Shown here: piece after piece, positions 48,222 to 56,097 of the stretch
Position numbering within the stretch: position 1 is the stretch's first letter
How the letters are laid out: each line of letters starts with the position of its first letter
Assembly (NCBI RefSeq): GCF_013141775.1
Contig: NZ_WHOB01000012.1
Coordinates: 62,001-126,000, forward strand
Length of the DNA: 64,000 bases
Source of the DNA: Paenibacillus phytohabitans
Lineage (GTDB): Bacteria > Bacillota > Bacilli > Paenibacillales > Paenibacillaceae
Reading direction: 5' to 3'
Notes under the pieces: generated by a model
Told to the model about the DNA's origin: nothing
What the model saw: only the letters and a program-made list of their open reading frames with translations
The model's database searches: none
Position numbers and translations under genes: made by a program

Positions 48222-49784
48222 CTAAATAACTTGATCCTTCTCATCACCTTGTCTAAGCCAAGTGAGAATATTCTGCAACTGTTGGAGTACATAATCTAAG
48301 TCTTCCTTCGTGGTCCCCAATCCGAAACTGAACCGGATGTGTGCGTAATTTATAGTATCAGCACCAATTGCCTCTAACACATGAGAGGTCACATTCTTTC
48401 TTGAACTGCATGAAGAGCTGCTGGATACATTGATTCCAAGCTTGTTTAAGTTCTTCAGTAGAGCCCCGCTATCCATCTTAGGGAAGCCAATATTGAGGTT
48501 ACTTGAGATTCTGTTTTTCAATGACCCATTCACTATAACGTCTGGTTCCAGGTTAATTACCATTCTCAAAAAATAATCGCTGAGTTCCTTTAACCGATTA
48601 TTTTCTTGTTCCATTTGACTGTGGGCTAATTTTGAAGCTGCTGCCAGTGCAAGTATGGAGGAAACATTCTCAGTGCCTGATCGGAGACCATACTCCTGTC
48701 CGCCTCCATGTATTTGCGGAATTAGATGCAATCCTTCTCGTACAAAGAGCCCGCCAATTCCTTTGGGGCCATATATCTTATGTCCCGAAAAGCTTAACAA
48801 GGATATTCCCATTTGCTCGGGATTCAATGTCATCTTTCCAAAGCCTTGAACAGCATCGACCATAAAACAAATGTCGTTTTCTGCACATATGGCACCTATT
48901 TCACTTATCGGGTTAATCGTTCCGATTTCATTATTTACAGCCATGGTACACACCATAAATGTACGATCCGTTATGGCTTTCTTTACTGCCTGCGGACTAA
49001 CTGCACCGTCTCTATCAACATCCAGATATGTAATTTTAAATCCGATACTTGATAGGAAACGCATCGTTTCCAAAACGGAGGCATGTTCTGTTTTACTCGT
49101 TATAATATGGCCCTTTTCTTGTAATCTACAAAAAGCCATACCTTTTATAGCTAAATTATTGGATTCTGAACCGGAACCTGTGAAAATTATATTATCCGCC
49201 TTAACATTAATATCCGCAGCAATTTGTCTCTTGGCTTCAGCTATAAGCTCTCTCAAATAATCCCCTTGTGCCGTATTGCTGCTCGGATTTTCGAAATTCG
49301 TGTTCTTATTGTATTTATTCATCACTCTTGCCACTTCGGGTCTAAGGTAAGTCGTGGCATTGTAATCCAAATATACTTTCCGGAAATCCACCGGTTCAAT
49401 GTCCAGACAGGTACCACACTTCTGTTTCTTACTAGTACTGCTGCCGTAATTAAAATAACGCATAAACTGTTTTTTGTATTTCTTCATTTCTTGAAGGTGA
49501 TATTCATGCTGTTCCATTTCGGTAAATAGTTGTTGGGCTGCATGAAGGATTTCATTCCATCGCTCTGGGAGCATGTCAAGATAGTCATTGCATTTCTCAG
49601 GTGGATTCTTTAACAATACGTCCAGATAATAAGGAGTATTCTTAGAAAGAATCAAGTTATGCCTGTAGATGGGATCCAGAATGCAGGAGAGAAAAGCATC
49701 TTCATTGATAGCAGTTTTAAAATGCAATATCTTAACGAACCTTGTGCTATAATCATTCAAATCAACCGCTCTATGGGTCAGCAT
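48222..49784 (-). CDS. cysteine desulfurase with N-terminal extension
   Basis: The protein is 520 residues from the ATG at 49784, which has GAGGAGG 11 bases upstream; an upstream in-frame reading to 49841 runs over a terminator hairpin. Residues about 1-140 are an unrecognised extension ending in a short Cys pair (KCGTC). The rest is a class V aminotransferase of NifS/IscS type: VYLDYNATTYLRPEV, GSGSESNN, SKTEHASV, DAVQGFGKM, the PLP Lys in LLSFSGHKIYGPKG and the catalytic Cys in SSSSSCSSR. It should take sulfur from cysteine and pass it on as persulfide. It has no scaffold or other Fe-S genes around it; its neighbour is a Hint-domain metalloprotease, so a dedicated acceptor is likely. Confidence 0.87.
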   Translation of the reverse strand: MLTHRAVDLNDYSTRFVKILHFKTAINEDAFLSCILDPIYRHNLILSKNTPYYLDVLLKNPPEKCNDYLDMLPERWNEILHAAQQLFTEMEQHEYHLQEMKKYKKQFMRYFNYGSSTSKKQKCGTCLDIEPVDFRKVYLDYNATTYLRPEVARVMNKYNKNTNFENPSSNTAQGDYLRELIAEAKRQIAADINVKADNIIFTGSGSESNNLAIKGMAFCRLQEKGHIITSKTEHASVLETMRFLSSIGFKITYLDVDRDGAVSPQAVKKAITDRTFMVCTMAVNNEIGTINPISEIGAICAENDICFMVDAVQGFGKMTLNPEQMGISLLSFSGHKIYGPKGIGGLFVREGLHLIPQIHGGGQEYGLRSGTENVSSILALAAASKLAHSQMEQENNRLKELSDYFLRMVINLEPDVIVNGSLKNRISSNLNIGFPKMDSGALLKNLNKLGINVSSSSSCSSRKNVTSHVLEAIGADTINYAHIRFSFGLGTTKEDLDYVLQQLQNILTWLRQGDEKDQVI

Positions 49785-49818
49785 TGAAGTAAGATCCTCC
49801 TCAAAAAAAGTTTTTGCC

Positions 49819-49855
49819 AAAAAATGAGCAAAGCGTCTCAATAAGACGCTTGCTC
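49819..49855 (-). terminator. intrinsic terminator between the metalloprotease and desulfurase genes
   Basis: On the minus strand, GAGCAAGCGTCT pairs with AGACGCTTTGCTC across a 5-base loop, followed by ATTTTTT. It lies 14 bases after the stop of the metalloprotease gene and 35 bases before the desulfurase start, so the downstream gene would be reached only by read-through or from its own promoter. Confidence 0.8.
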
Positions 49856-49868
49856 TACCAGGCCGTTT

Positions 49869-51221
49869 TTATCCAGCGCAGGCCGGTTTAGGCTTTAAAT
49901 CTACAGCTGCATTATAGGTTTCAATCCGGCAATCTCCTGGTGGATGTTCACATCCATTGGTGTTTTTTCCCATAAACGCCGCTTGTTTGTCCATATCTGT
50001 ACTAGCCACTCCAAAGAAATCAGCCAGTTGACTGATTGCCTTTTCAGTTACACTTATATAGAACTCCCCGAACCAGACTTTTCTCATGACATTTCTGGCC
50101 CCATAGAAGTCTGCCTGTCCTTCACAGGAAAGAGTGCTTCCCGGATAAGTTGGTTCACCACCGTAATGGTGGCCGATTTCATGTGCGACTACAAGCGCGA
50201 GTCCTTCAAGTTCCAGTGTAGTTGACCGTACAAGTCCGCCTAATATTTGAACGTGCCGTTCTCCGTTCGATATCCATGCGTAGGCATTAACTTCATCATT
50301 GTTCCAGTCGACTGAGAAGTTAATATCAGGATAGTGGAGCTTGAATTGCGTAAAGAGATAATCAATCCACGACCGCGATACAGGGTCTAAATGATCTCTA
50401 AACTGTCCATACTCCAAATGTGCTTGAGCATCCTCCTCAGATATAAAAGCAAGGGCGTCGGCAGGACGCTTTGGTATTGCTATCTCAGAAGATGGTGTGA
50501 AATCAATGTCGATATTTTTGTTTCTGATGGCCTGGTCTTTTACAACTCCGTATTTGTCATTATAAGCCTTGGATCCTACGGTAGGCATTTCAGCAAATTC
50601 TTTTTTGTGTTCATCGCCATGGTATTTGATCTGTAAGGTATAGTCGGCACATACAATCCCATTCGCAATAACTAAGTGTCCGTCGAGGTTTTCATTCGGC
50701 TCCTGAGTATCAGTAGCAATATGATGGAATCCACCTCTATAAACTCCGCTGTCCACGCCATGAATCGCTACTTTTTGTCCTTTTTCGTTGAGCAGATGGT
50801 CTTGGATCGTTAATTTATCTGCCCGCTTCAGCGTTTGATCGGGCATCAGAAATAGACTGTCCGGAGTCACAACTAAATACTGTTCCTGACCGTAGCTGAT
50901 AAAGATGATTCCAGGCTGCCTGGTATTTTTGCTTGACTGTGACCCCCCGCTGTAGCCTACCTTTTTTTGTTTCCAGACAAGGTCAAGACCAGCTACATAA
51001 ACATAATCACCGACTTTAATCTCCTGAACGGCTTTGGATTGATCCTTCGACACCAGTATAGGTGTATTCAAGGCAAAGCAAGAGCATTGGCAAGTACATG
51101 GTCCTTTATCGTCTCTAGTTAACACCGGATGTCCAATTGGCCATCCCTCAGATTTACAAATGTCGTTAATCTCACTGTCCGCAATGCTGCAATGTGCGGC
51201 TGCACACTCCCTGACTGCCAT
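49869..51221 (-). CDS. Hint-domain zinc metalloprotease
   Basis: The protein is 450 residues from the ATG at 51221 (AAGGTGG 7 bases upstream). The first 45 residues are Cys-rich and end CTCQCSC. A Hint (hedgehog/intein-type) domain follows from CFALNTPILV with QEIKVGDYVYVAG and ends near HLVIANGIVC; the usual TxxH block reads TPDS, lacking the His. The C-terminal third carries a zincin motif HEIGHHYGG with a downstream Glu in CEGQADFYG. The Hint domain suggests autocatalytic cleavage or splicing that activates or anchors the protease. No signal peptide is seen. It is probably paired with the desulfurase gene downstream. No close family is known to me for the whole architecture. Confidence 0.85.
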   Translation of the reverse strand: MAVRECAAAHCSIADSEINDICKSEGWPIGHPVLTRDDKGPCTCQCSCFALNTPILVSKDQSKAVQEIKVGDYVYVAGLDLVWKQKKVGYSGGSQSSKNTRQPGIIFISYGQEQYLVVTPDSLFLMPDQTLKRADKLTIQDHLLNEKGQKVAIHGVDSGVYRGGFHHIATDTQEPNENLDGHLVIANGIVCADYTLQIKYHGDEHKKEFAEMPTVGSKAYNDKYGVVKDQAIRNKNIDIDFTPSSEIAIPKRPADALAFISEEDAQAHLEYGQFRDHLDPVSRSWIDYLFTQFKLHYPDINFSVDWNNDEVNAYAWISNGERHVQILGGLVRSTTLELEGLALVVAHEIGHHYGGEPTYPGSTLSCEGQADFYGARNVMRKVWFGEFYISVTEKAISQLADFFGVASTDMDKQAAFMGKNTNGCEHPPGDCRIETYNAAVDLKPKPACAG

Positions 51222-51505
51222 CAATATACCACCTTTGTTTATATTTAACATTTATATTTATTTGCTTTTTTTAGCTTCTCTATACTTTAAATACAATGAA
51301 ACAAACAAAACAATTCTCCAACGTATTATGCCCGGTCCGGGCAGATGTGTTCTCTCCTTTGCTGACGTTGAGCAATTTGTGAATACGAATTTATAATGTT
51401 GACATCAGAAACAGTGGCGAAGATGGCTCAGATTCTAGTTCCTTTGATTTTGAAAAGGTTACCCTAGCTCACTAACTCCTTTGATCAGCTCTTCTACGCA
51501 CTTGG

Positions 51506-52009
51506 TGTTAGAAGAAAATAAAGTATTAGACTCGATATGTTGAATTAACACGGTTTTTGTATTGGGAAAATCGTCAGCTATAGAAAAATAAGTTTTAGAC
51601 TGCCCTGCGATTATGATGTATTAAGAAACAAAATCAGAAAATAAAGTATTAGACAACTCGCGGCTGGCCGCCGTTACCGGCGCGCCGCACGCGAAGCCGG
51701 GTTTTATCCGTAAGCACCCGGAACATGAGTTGCAGCTGCTCGGGGCTGGCCGCCGTGCCGTCGCCGGCGCGCCGCACGCGAAGCCGGCTTCATCCGTAAG
51801 TACTCGGAACATGAGTTGCAGCTGCTGCTCGGGGCTGCTGCCGTGCCGTCGTCGGCGCGCCGCACGCAAAGGCGGGCTTCATCCGGAAACACCAAAAACG
51901 TGAGCTGCAGCTGTTCACGGCCAGCCGCCGCTGTCGCACCAGTCTACAACTATATTTTCATAGTCTAATACTTTATTTTTTCAGTCTAATACTTTATTTT
52001 CTTTGAACA
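51506..52009. mobile_element. complete 504-bp non-autonomous Tn7-like element
   Basis: Left terminus TGTTAGAA is followed by GAAAATAAAGTATTAGACT (51514), then related sites at 51583 and 51637. The right end has two inverted copies (51962-51980 and 51983-52001) and ends TTTGAACA, which mirrors the left start (TGTTCAAA on the other strand). The sites differ from the Tn7 site GACAATAAAGTCTTAAACT, as I remember it, at three of 19 positions, and the 8-base distance from the TGT tip is the same. The element is flanked by the direct repeat CTTGG (51501-51505 and 52010-52014), a 5-bp target duplication as made by Tn7. It encodes no protein; the inside is a GC-rich tandem repeat. Confidence 0.88.
51662..51920. 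repeat. three GC-rich tandem repeats of about 87 bp
   Basis: Three units of 87-88 bp, each containing GGCGCGCCGCACGC and GAGYTGCAGCTG-type cores, fill the inside of the small Tn7-like element. Their GC content is far above that of the surrounding AT-rich DNA. Reading frames across them are open by composition only. The period is too long, and the units too similar throughout, for a CRISPR array. Confidence 0.85.
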
Positions 52010-52044
52010 CTTGGCTTGATTTAGATGATTATCTAATCGGCAAT

Positions 52045-52205
52045 AGTACCATGTTCTTGTCCATTTTCGGCAATGGGACCAAGTTCTCGTCCTGAGCAAA
52101 GGACAAAAACTTAGTCCCTTAAAACAGAAAACCCGCGCTGGGCGCAGGCTCTTATGGGACTATGTTCTTGTCTACGGACATGTATGTCGGTGGACAAGAA
52201 CATAG
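52045..52205. repeat. Tn7-like ends E2 and E3, back to back
   Basis: Sites at 52045-52062, 52075-52092, 52101-52118 (inverted) and 52156-52172 lead to a right terminus at 52180 (CTACGGACA). Four bases later a left terminus begins (TGTCGGTG, 52185) followed by GACAAGAACATAG. Both belong to the same family as end E1. The region 52019-52172 is repeated, with a deletion, at 62553-62650. This suggests two elements or two insertions side by side. Confidence 0.6.
52121..52148 (-). terminator. terminator-like hairpin within the element end
   Basis: On the minus strand CCTGCGC pairs with GCGCGGG over a CCA loop, followed by TTTTCTGTTTT. A near copy lies at 62601-62630. It could end transcription coming from the propeller gene, or protect the element from outside transcription. 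Confidence 0.5.
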
Positions 52206-52375
52206 ACTGCCGCTATTGTTGTTGAACTAACGTTTTCCGTTAGCTTAATGCTTTATTGCTATCCGACGAACTATTTTCGTCGGGTTTTATGTCTGAATTA
52301 ACCCCTGGCTTAAAAACAAAAAACAGATAAATATTCTGAAAGCAGCTTAAAAATTATGTCCAATTTGTCAAAGCC

Positions 52376-53554
52376 TTATTTCAATAAATGCTTTGAGATC
52401 CTATTCTCATTCCAGTCGTATACTAAGACACTATCCTCACGGTAGTCCAATATAGACCCTTTTATTCGATTAAATTCGTGAATAGAGGCCAAAGTTTTTA
52501 CATCTAAAATATACTGGGTGGTAAGCAAATCTACATATAGGTTTCCTTCTACCGTTTTCTTTGCTGTTGGCAGACCGTCTCCCTCAGGCATATTAAAATT
52601 CGATAGTACTCTATCCTTTACTAAACCCTTCTGATTGAACAAACTTAATTTTTTGGTTTTGGGATTAAACACCATATAATCATCCCCAGCTTGGAAAGCA
52701 AACCCAAGTTGATCGATTGTTCTTCCCCAGATAGCGGAACCTTTTGGAGATAAAGCTATAAGTTTAGACGTGTTTGCTTGATGTACTGAAAACACAAAAG
52801 TACCATCATCGAGTGCAAAAGCAGTATAAAAGTTGACTCCTGCTCCCTTTGGGAATGTGTATTGGAATGAGCGCTGTAAGGAAGAGTTGTACACTTCAAC
52901 TTTTTGAGCATTGCCCTGCTTTGTTAACATCTCTATGGCGATTTGGTTCTTCGACACAGTAGTTAACTTTCCGGATACCACCTTACTTGCTTTCTGCTTA
53001 CCATTTTTATCGAAAGATAGTAGTTGTACCGTTTCTGCACCGATTTTATTCGATTTCTGACCTGCAATAATTAAATTTCCGTCACTCATGCGATATAACT
53101 TGCCGTCAAATGCCCCTAAATCTTGTCCTACGAGCTTACTCCAATTTTCCTTCCCTGCAGGGCTCACAGAATAAAGAACTCCTGGAAACGAGAAATAGGC
53201 GTATACCGTACCGTCTGGTGCATAAGCAAAAGGATATTCTGTACTTGGCCATCCGTATCCTGCCTTTGCAAACGAGAATACCCATTTAACCTTTCCTGTT
53301 TTGGGATCTACGGCTCGAAGTGTATCGGGTGACCAAACTTTTGTCTCAGAGAATCTTTGTTCTCCAACATGTAAGTACAGCGTTTCTTTTCCTGGCACAT
53401 AAAAACTCTCTGGTTGAATCGGTATGTAATCTTCATTCGGTGTTTGAGTCCAAACCGCTTGTGGCAGGGATTCATAATTCTTAGCAGCCACCACTCCACC
53501 AACATTTGCAAAAACCAGAGCAGCAACCATGAAACTGATTAACTTCTTTTTCAC
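52376..53554 (-). CDS. secreted PQQ-like beta-propeller protein
   Basis: This 392-residue protein has a signal peptide (KKKLISFMVAALVFANVGGVVAAKN). The mature part is made of repeated beta-sheet blades with segments such as AVDPKTGKVKWVF, SPAGKENWSKLV and SPKGSAIWGRTI, as in PQQ-type propellers. It starts at GTG 53554 with GAGG 6 bases upstream, overlapping the stop of a 55-codon reading frame. No catalytic residues can be pointed out; such proteins usually act as binding or assembly scaffolds outside the cell. Confidence 0.85.
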   Translation of the reverse strand: MKKKLISFMVAALVFANVGGVVAAKNYESLPQAVWTQTPNEDYIPIQPESFYVPGKETLYLHVGEQRFSETKVWSPDTLRAVDPKTGKVKWVFSFAKAGYGWPSTEYPFAYAPDGTVYAYFSFPGVLYSVSPAGKENWSKLVGQDLGAFDGKLYRMSDGNLIIAGQKSNKIGAETVQLLSFDKNGKQKASKVVSGKLTTVSKNQIAIEMLTKQGNAQKVEVYNSSLQRSFQYTFPKGAGVNFYTAFALDDGTFVFSVHQANTSKLIALSPKGSAIWGRTIDQLGFAFQAGDDYMVFNPKTKKLSLFNQKGLVKDRVLSNFNMPEGDGLPTAKKTVEGNLYVDLLTTQYILDVKTLASIHEFNRIKGSILDYREDSVLVYDWNENRISKHLLK

Positions 53555-53718
53555 ACGAAAACCTCAACTTTCCTTTTTAAATTGATGCTACTTATGATGA
53601 AGTAGGCTTTTGATGATTCACTCTGCCCACGGACCGATCTATCGCAGTCAAAACTACTTTCATAACACTGAATGATCAACCGGTGGATCAACTTGAACTC
53701 CTCTGGACCAACATCCAT
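53551..53718 (-). CDS. possible small gene coupled to the propeller gene
   Basis: A 55-residue reading frame (MDVGPEEFKLIHRLI...) has AAGGATGG about 10 bases before its ATG, and its TGA overlaps the GTG start of the propeller gene. The overlap argues for translation, but the sequence is not recognised and could be the remnant of a longer gene. Confidence 0.35.
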   Translation of the reverse strand: MDVGPEEFKLIHRLIIQCYESSFDCDRSVRGQSESSKAYFIISSINLKRKVEVFV

Positions 53719-54099
53719 AAGAAACGTACCATCCTTTTACAGTAGTGGACGTCATAACCGGAGTAGGATTCAATAGGGTTTGCTCCTTATAAACTTGCAT
53801 TGTTTTCCCTTCTCCCATTGGCATATTTTAGACAATCATAAAAAAATACTAAACTAAATCGATATGACTTTGTTCTTGAATCTACTCCGGTGTATCCTTA
53901 TTAACCTGTTTCCCCTTACTTCTAAGAATATATTCTTCTAATTTGATGTCATCAGTTATTGCACTAGTAAGTATCTCCTATCCGTGTCGTCCTCCACTTT
54001 GCGCTACAACACTACTTCGGGTATCAGAAAACATTCAATCAATTCAATCATTAAGATGTCCTAGATGGAAACCACCGGCTAAGCCAGTGATTATGACTG
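53719..54099. other. intergenic stretch without a recognisable gene
   Basis: About 380 bases between the propeller locus and the SIR2-like gene. Short protein-like pieces broken by stops occur on the minus strand near 53970-54080, suggesting decayed DNA, but nothing can be identified. Confidence 0.5.
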
Positions 54100-55233
54100 C
54101 TACATGTAATAACGTAAGATGCTATTTGCTCCTTCAAATGAAATTCGAGGGTCGTTTTTTATAAACCGATCTGCAGCATCTTCTCCTAGTCCTAAAGCCA
54201 AATTGACTTGATCAATAAAAATCTCTTTGCCCTCTTCAGACATAGCATAATCCACGATTAATAACTTCAATGGGCTGCACTCATCTTTAGAAGATGCAAG
54301 TTGCATTCTATTTGCGATTGCAGTGTTTATATGCTCATCTCTAAAACTATATCCAACAATGATAAGTTCTTCACAAAGTTCTTTTCTTTCATTCATCATT
54401 CTTACAAACTGATCATAATAAAAATCGAAAGGAGTTTCTTGAATTTTGTCAGTCTTGCGGCCTCCAGTTATGATCGAAGGAACGATCATCAATTCCGAAA
54501 TTCTATTGTAGATATCATGTTTTTTTATTACCTCATTCTTAACTTTAAATATCTTTTTGTTTTTTTGATCTTTAAAAGAAGAAACAGACCCGTGAAGATG
54601 GTAGAGCCTGGTGTTACATTCTTGTTTGTATCTCTGCTTTTTAACTTTATCTGGATTAAAATAGTAACGTGGTACTTCTTTACTTACAGCGAACCATTGT
54701 CCAGCTTGATGATAATATTCTAAAAATTTGTAAGGAGCTAAATCAATAAGAATTGACTCAAGCAGTAAATCATAATTTAATGTAAAAAGTTCAACTTGAT
54801 TCTTGTCCTTAATAATAGAATCGAGCCATTTTACAAAGTCTTTAAGCCTAGAATCAATTAAATGTTTTTTAACATTCCAGTTTACTATATCCAGAATTAG
54901 AGCCATATAGGTATGAATAGATGCTCGAATAGAATTCTCATGTTTTAACAGTTCTACGATGTTTAGGTTGAATGCACTAAGCAACTTTTCTCCTGTAATA
55001 CCGTTTGTATAGAATGATTGGTGAAAGTGGAGCTCATCGTACAATTTTTCAATGATGGCTATACATTCTTCAAAATCAACAACATTAAGTTTATCCATCA
55101 TGTGGTATTCAATAAATCTTCTATGTTCTACTCCCAAGCGCTCAAAAAACTTCTTTGTTATATTAGCCATTGAAAACTCGCTGCTTAAAGCAACAGATAA
55201 ACCATTTCCAGCCAGAAGGACTATTTTTGACAA
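54100..55233 (-). CDS. SIR2-like domain protein, putative defence effector
   Basis: This 377-residue protein starts at TTG 55233 with AGGAGG 7 bases upstream. It has the SIR2-like pattern: LLAGNGLSVALS at the N-terminus (nucleotide-binding loop), ELFTLNYDLLLES, YHLHGSVSSFKD with the conserved His, and ELIIVGYSFRDEHINTAI. In bacteria, SIR2-like domains of this form are NADases in many antiphage systems (Thoeris ThsA, DSR, some Avs proteins). No second domain of known type is evident; the N-terminal half between the motifs is helical. It is the last gene of a three-gene unit with a sigma-like protein and an EEP nuclease. NAD hydrolysis is inferred from the family, not shown. Confidence 0.8.
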   Translation of the reverse strand: MSKIVLLAGNGLSVALSSEFSMANITKKFFERLGVEHRRFIEYHMMDKLNVVDFEECIAIIEKLYDELHFHQSFYTNGITGEKLLSAFNLNIVELLKHENSIRASIHTYMALILDIVNWNVKKHLIDSRLKDFVKWLDSIIKDKNQVELFTLNYDLLLESILIDLAPYKFLEYYHQAGQWFAVSKEVPRYYFNPDKVKKQRYKQECNTRLYHLHGSVSSFKDQKNKKIFKVKNEVIKKHDIYNRISELMIVPSIITGGRKTDKIQETPFDFYYDQFVRMMNERKELCEELIIVGYSFRDEHINTAIANRMQLASSKDECSPLKLLIVDYAMSEEGKEIFIDQVNLALGLGEDAADRFIKNDPRISFEGANSILRYYM

Positions 55234-55316
55234 TGCAGAACCTCCTCTCGTAAATTTGAAATTTATTTTTTTTTGATCTCATGATATCTTATACTCCACA
55301 TCTCAGTAATGAATAT

Positions 55317-56066
55317 TTATAAAAGTGGTGGCAGTGAGATGTTACTATGATTACTCCCCTTATCTAAGGCTTCAGCAATGGCTTCTGAGATATATGGCTG
55401 TAAAAGATCAATATCCGATACAACCGTTGATTCAAAGTTATAAACCATTTCAAACTTTGTCTCTTCACTATCAAGTATTGAAAAAACTATTGTGAAAATA
55501 TTAATCTCATATAGATATGGGTCTTTAATTATTGAATCCAACTGAATTGTTAAATAGTTGTCGTCAGATTTCATAATGCTTAACTGCAAAGCTAAGCTTG
55601 TCTTTAGTGTTTTTACTATGTCATTTATAAAAACAATCAGTTTATCAATATGTTTAAACAATAAGATATCATCTGTAGCATTGTGAATTTTGAGCGGGAG
55701 ATTATTACTACTAATGAACTTTTGAATTTCAAATTCGGGGAGAGCTTCGCTTGCCTCATAATTATAATCTTTTTTTGAACGCAGATACATCAGGATTTCA
55801 TTTTCTATACATCTTGCAGCATAAGTAGTTAATCTAAAACCTTTATCTATTGCAAAGGTATCTATCGCTTTAATTAATCCTTGTACTCCTATAGAGAGTA
55901 AGTCATCAAAATCTTCCTTCATGTGTTCGAACTTTTTCGCTATATGATGAACTAATCGTAAATTATGTTCAATCAATAAATTACGAGAAATCAAATCTTC
56001 GTTTGACATATCATTTAGTAATTTTTTTTCCTCAACTTCACTTAAAGCTCTTTTAAAATCATTCAT
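55317..56066 (-). CDS. sigma-region-2-like protein with an unknown C-terminal domain
   Basis: This 249-residue protein starts at ATG 56066, with GGAGGT 7 bases upstream. The N-terminal about 110 residues match region 2 of sporulation-type sigma factors ([50 protein letters not shown]), including the -10-recognition and core-binding helices. Regions 3 and 4 are missing. The last about 135 residues form an unrelated domain I do not recognise. It may be an unusual regulator or a sensor that mimics a sigma factor to contact RNA polymerase or promoter DNA. It lies between the EEP nuclease and SIR2-like genes on the same strand. Confidence 0.8.
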   Translation of the reverse strand: MNDFKRALSEVEEKKLLNDMSNEDLISRNLLIEHNLRLVHHIAKKFEHMKEDFDDLLSIGVQGLIKAIDTFAIDKGFRLTTYAARCIENEILMYLRSKKDYNYEASEALPEFEIQKFISSNNLPLKIHNATDDILLFKHIDKLIVFINDIVKTLKTSLALQLSIMKSDDNYLTIQLDSIIKDPYLYEINIFTIVFSILDSEETKFEMVYNFESTVVSDIDLLQPYISEAIAEALDKGSNHSNISLPPLL

Positions 56067-56097
56067 CTCTTTACCTCCAAACGACACATATGGTTGT

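Noticed and set aside
47997-48299. 100-codon plus-strand frame near the desulfurase gene end
   Set aside because: It runs into the desulfurase gene on the other strand, has no ribosome site, and the minus strand carries the more protein-like remnant.
51621-51869. 82-codon Arg/Ala/Cys-rich frame in the GC-rich repeats
   Set aside because: Its openness follows from base composition and the 87-bp repeat; it crosses the Tn7-like site.
51662-51920. CRISPR array
   Set aside because: Units are contiguous tandem repeats of 87-88 bp without alternating spacers, and no cas gene is in the window.
47612-52180. Matched target duplication for the 4.6-kb Tn7-like interval
   Set aside because: The flanking five bases (TCTGT and TGTAT) do not match; the same holds for 52185-62657, so intact transposition units are not claimed.
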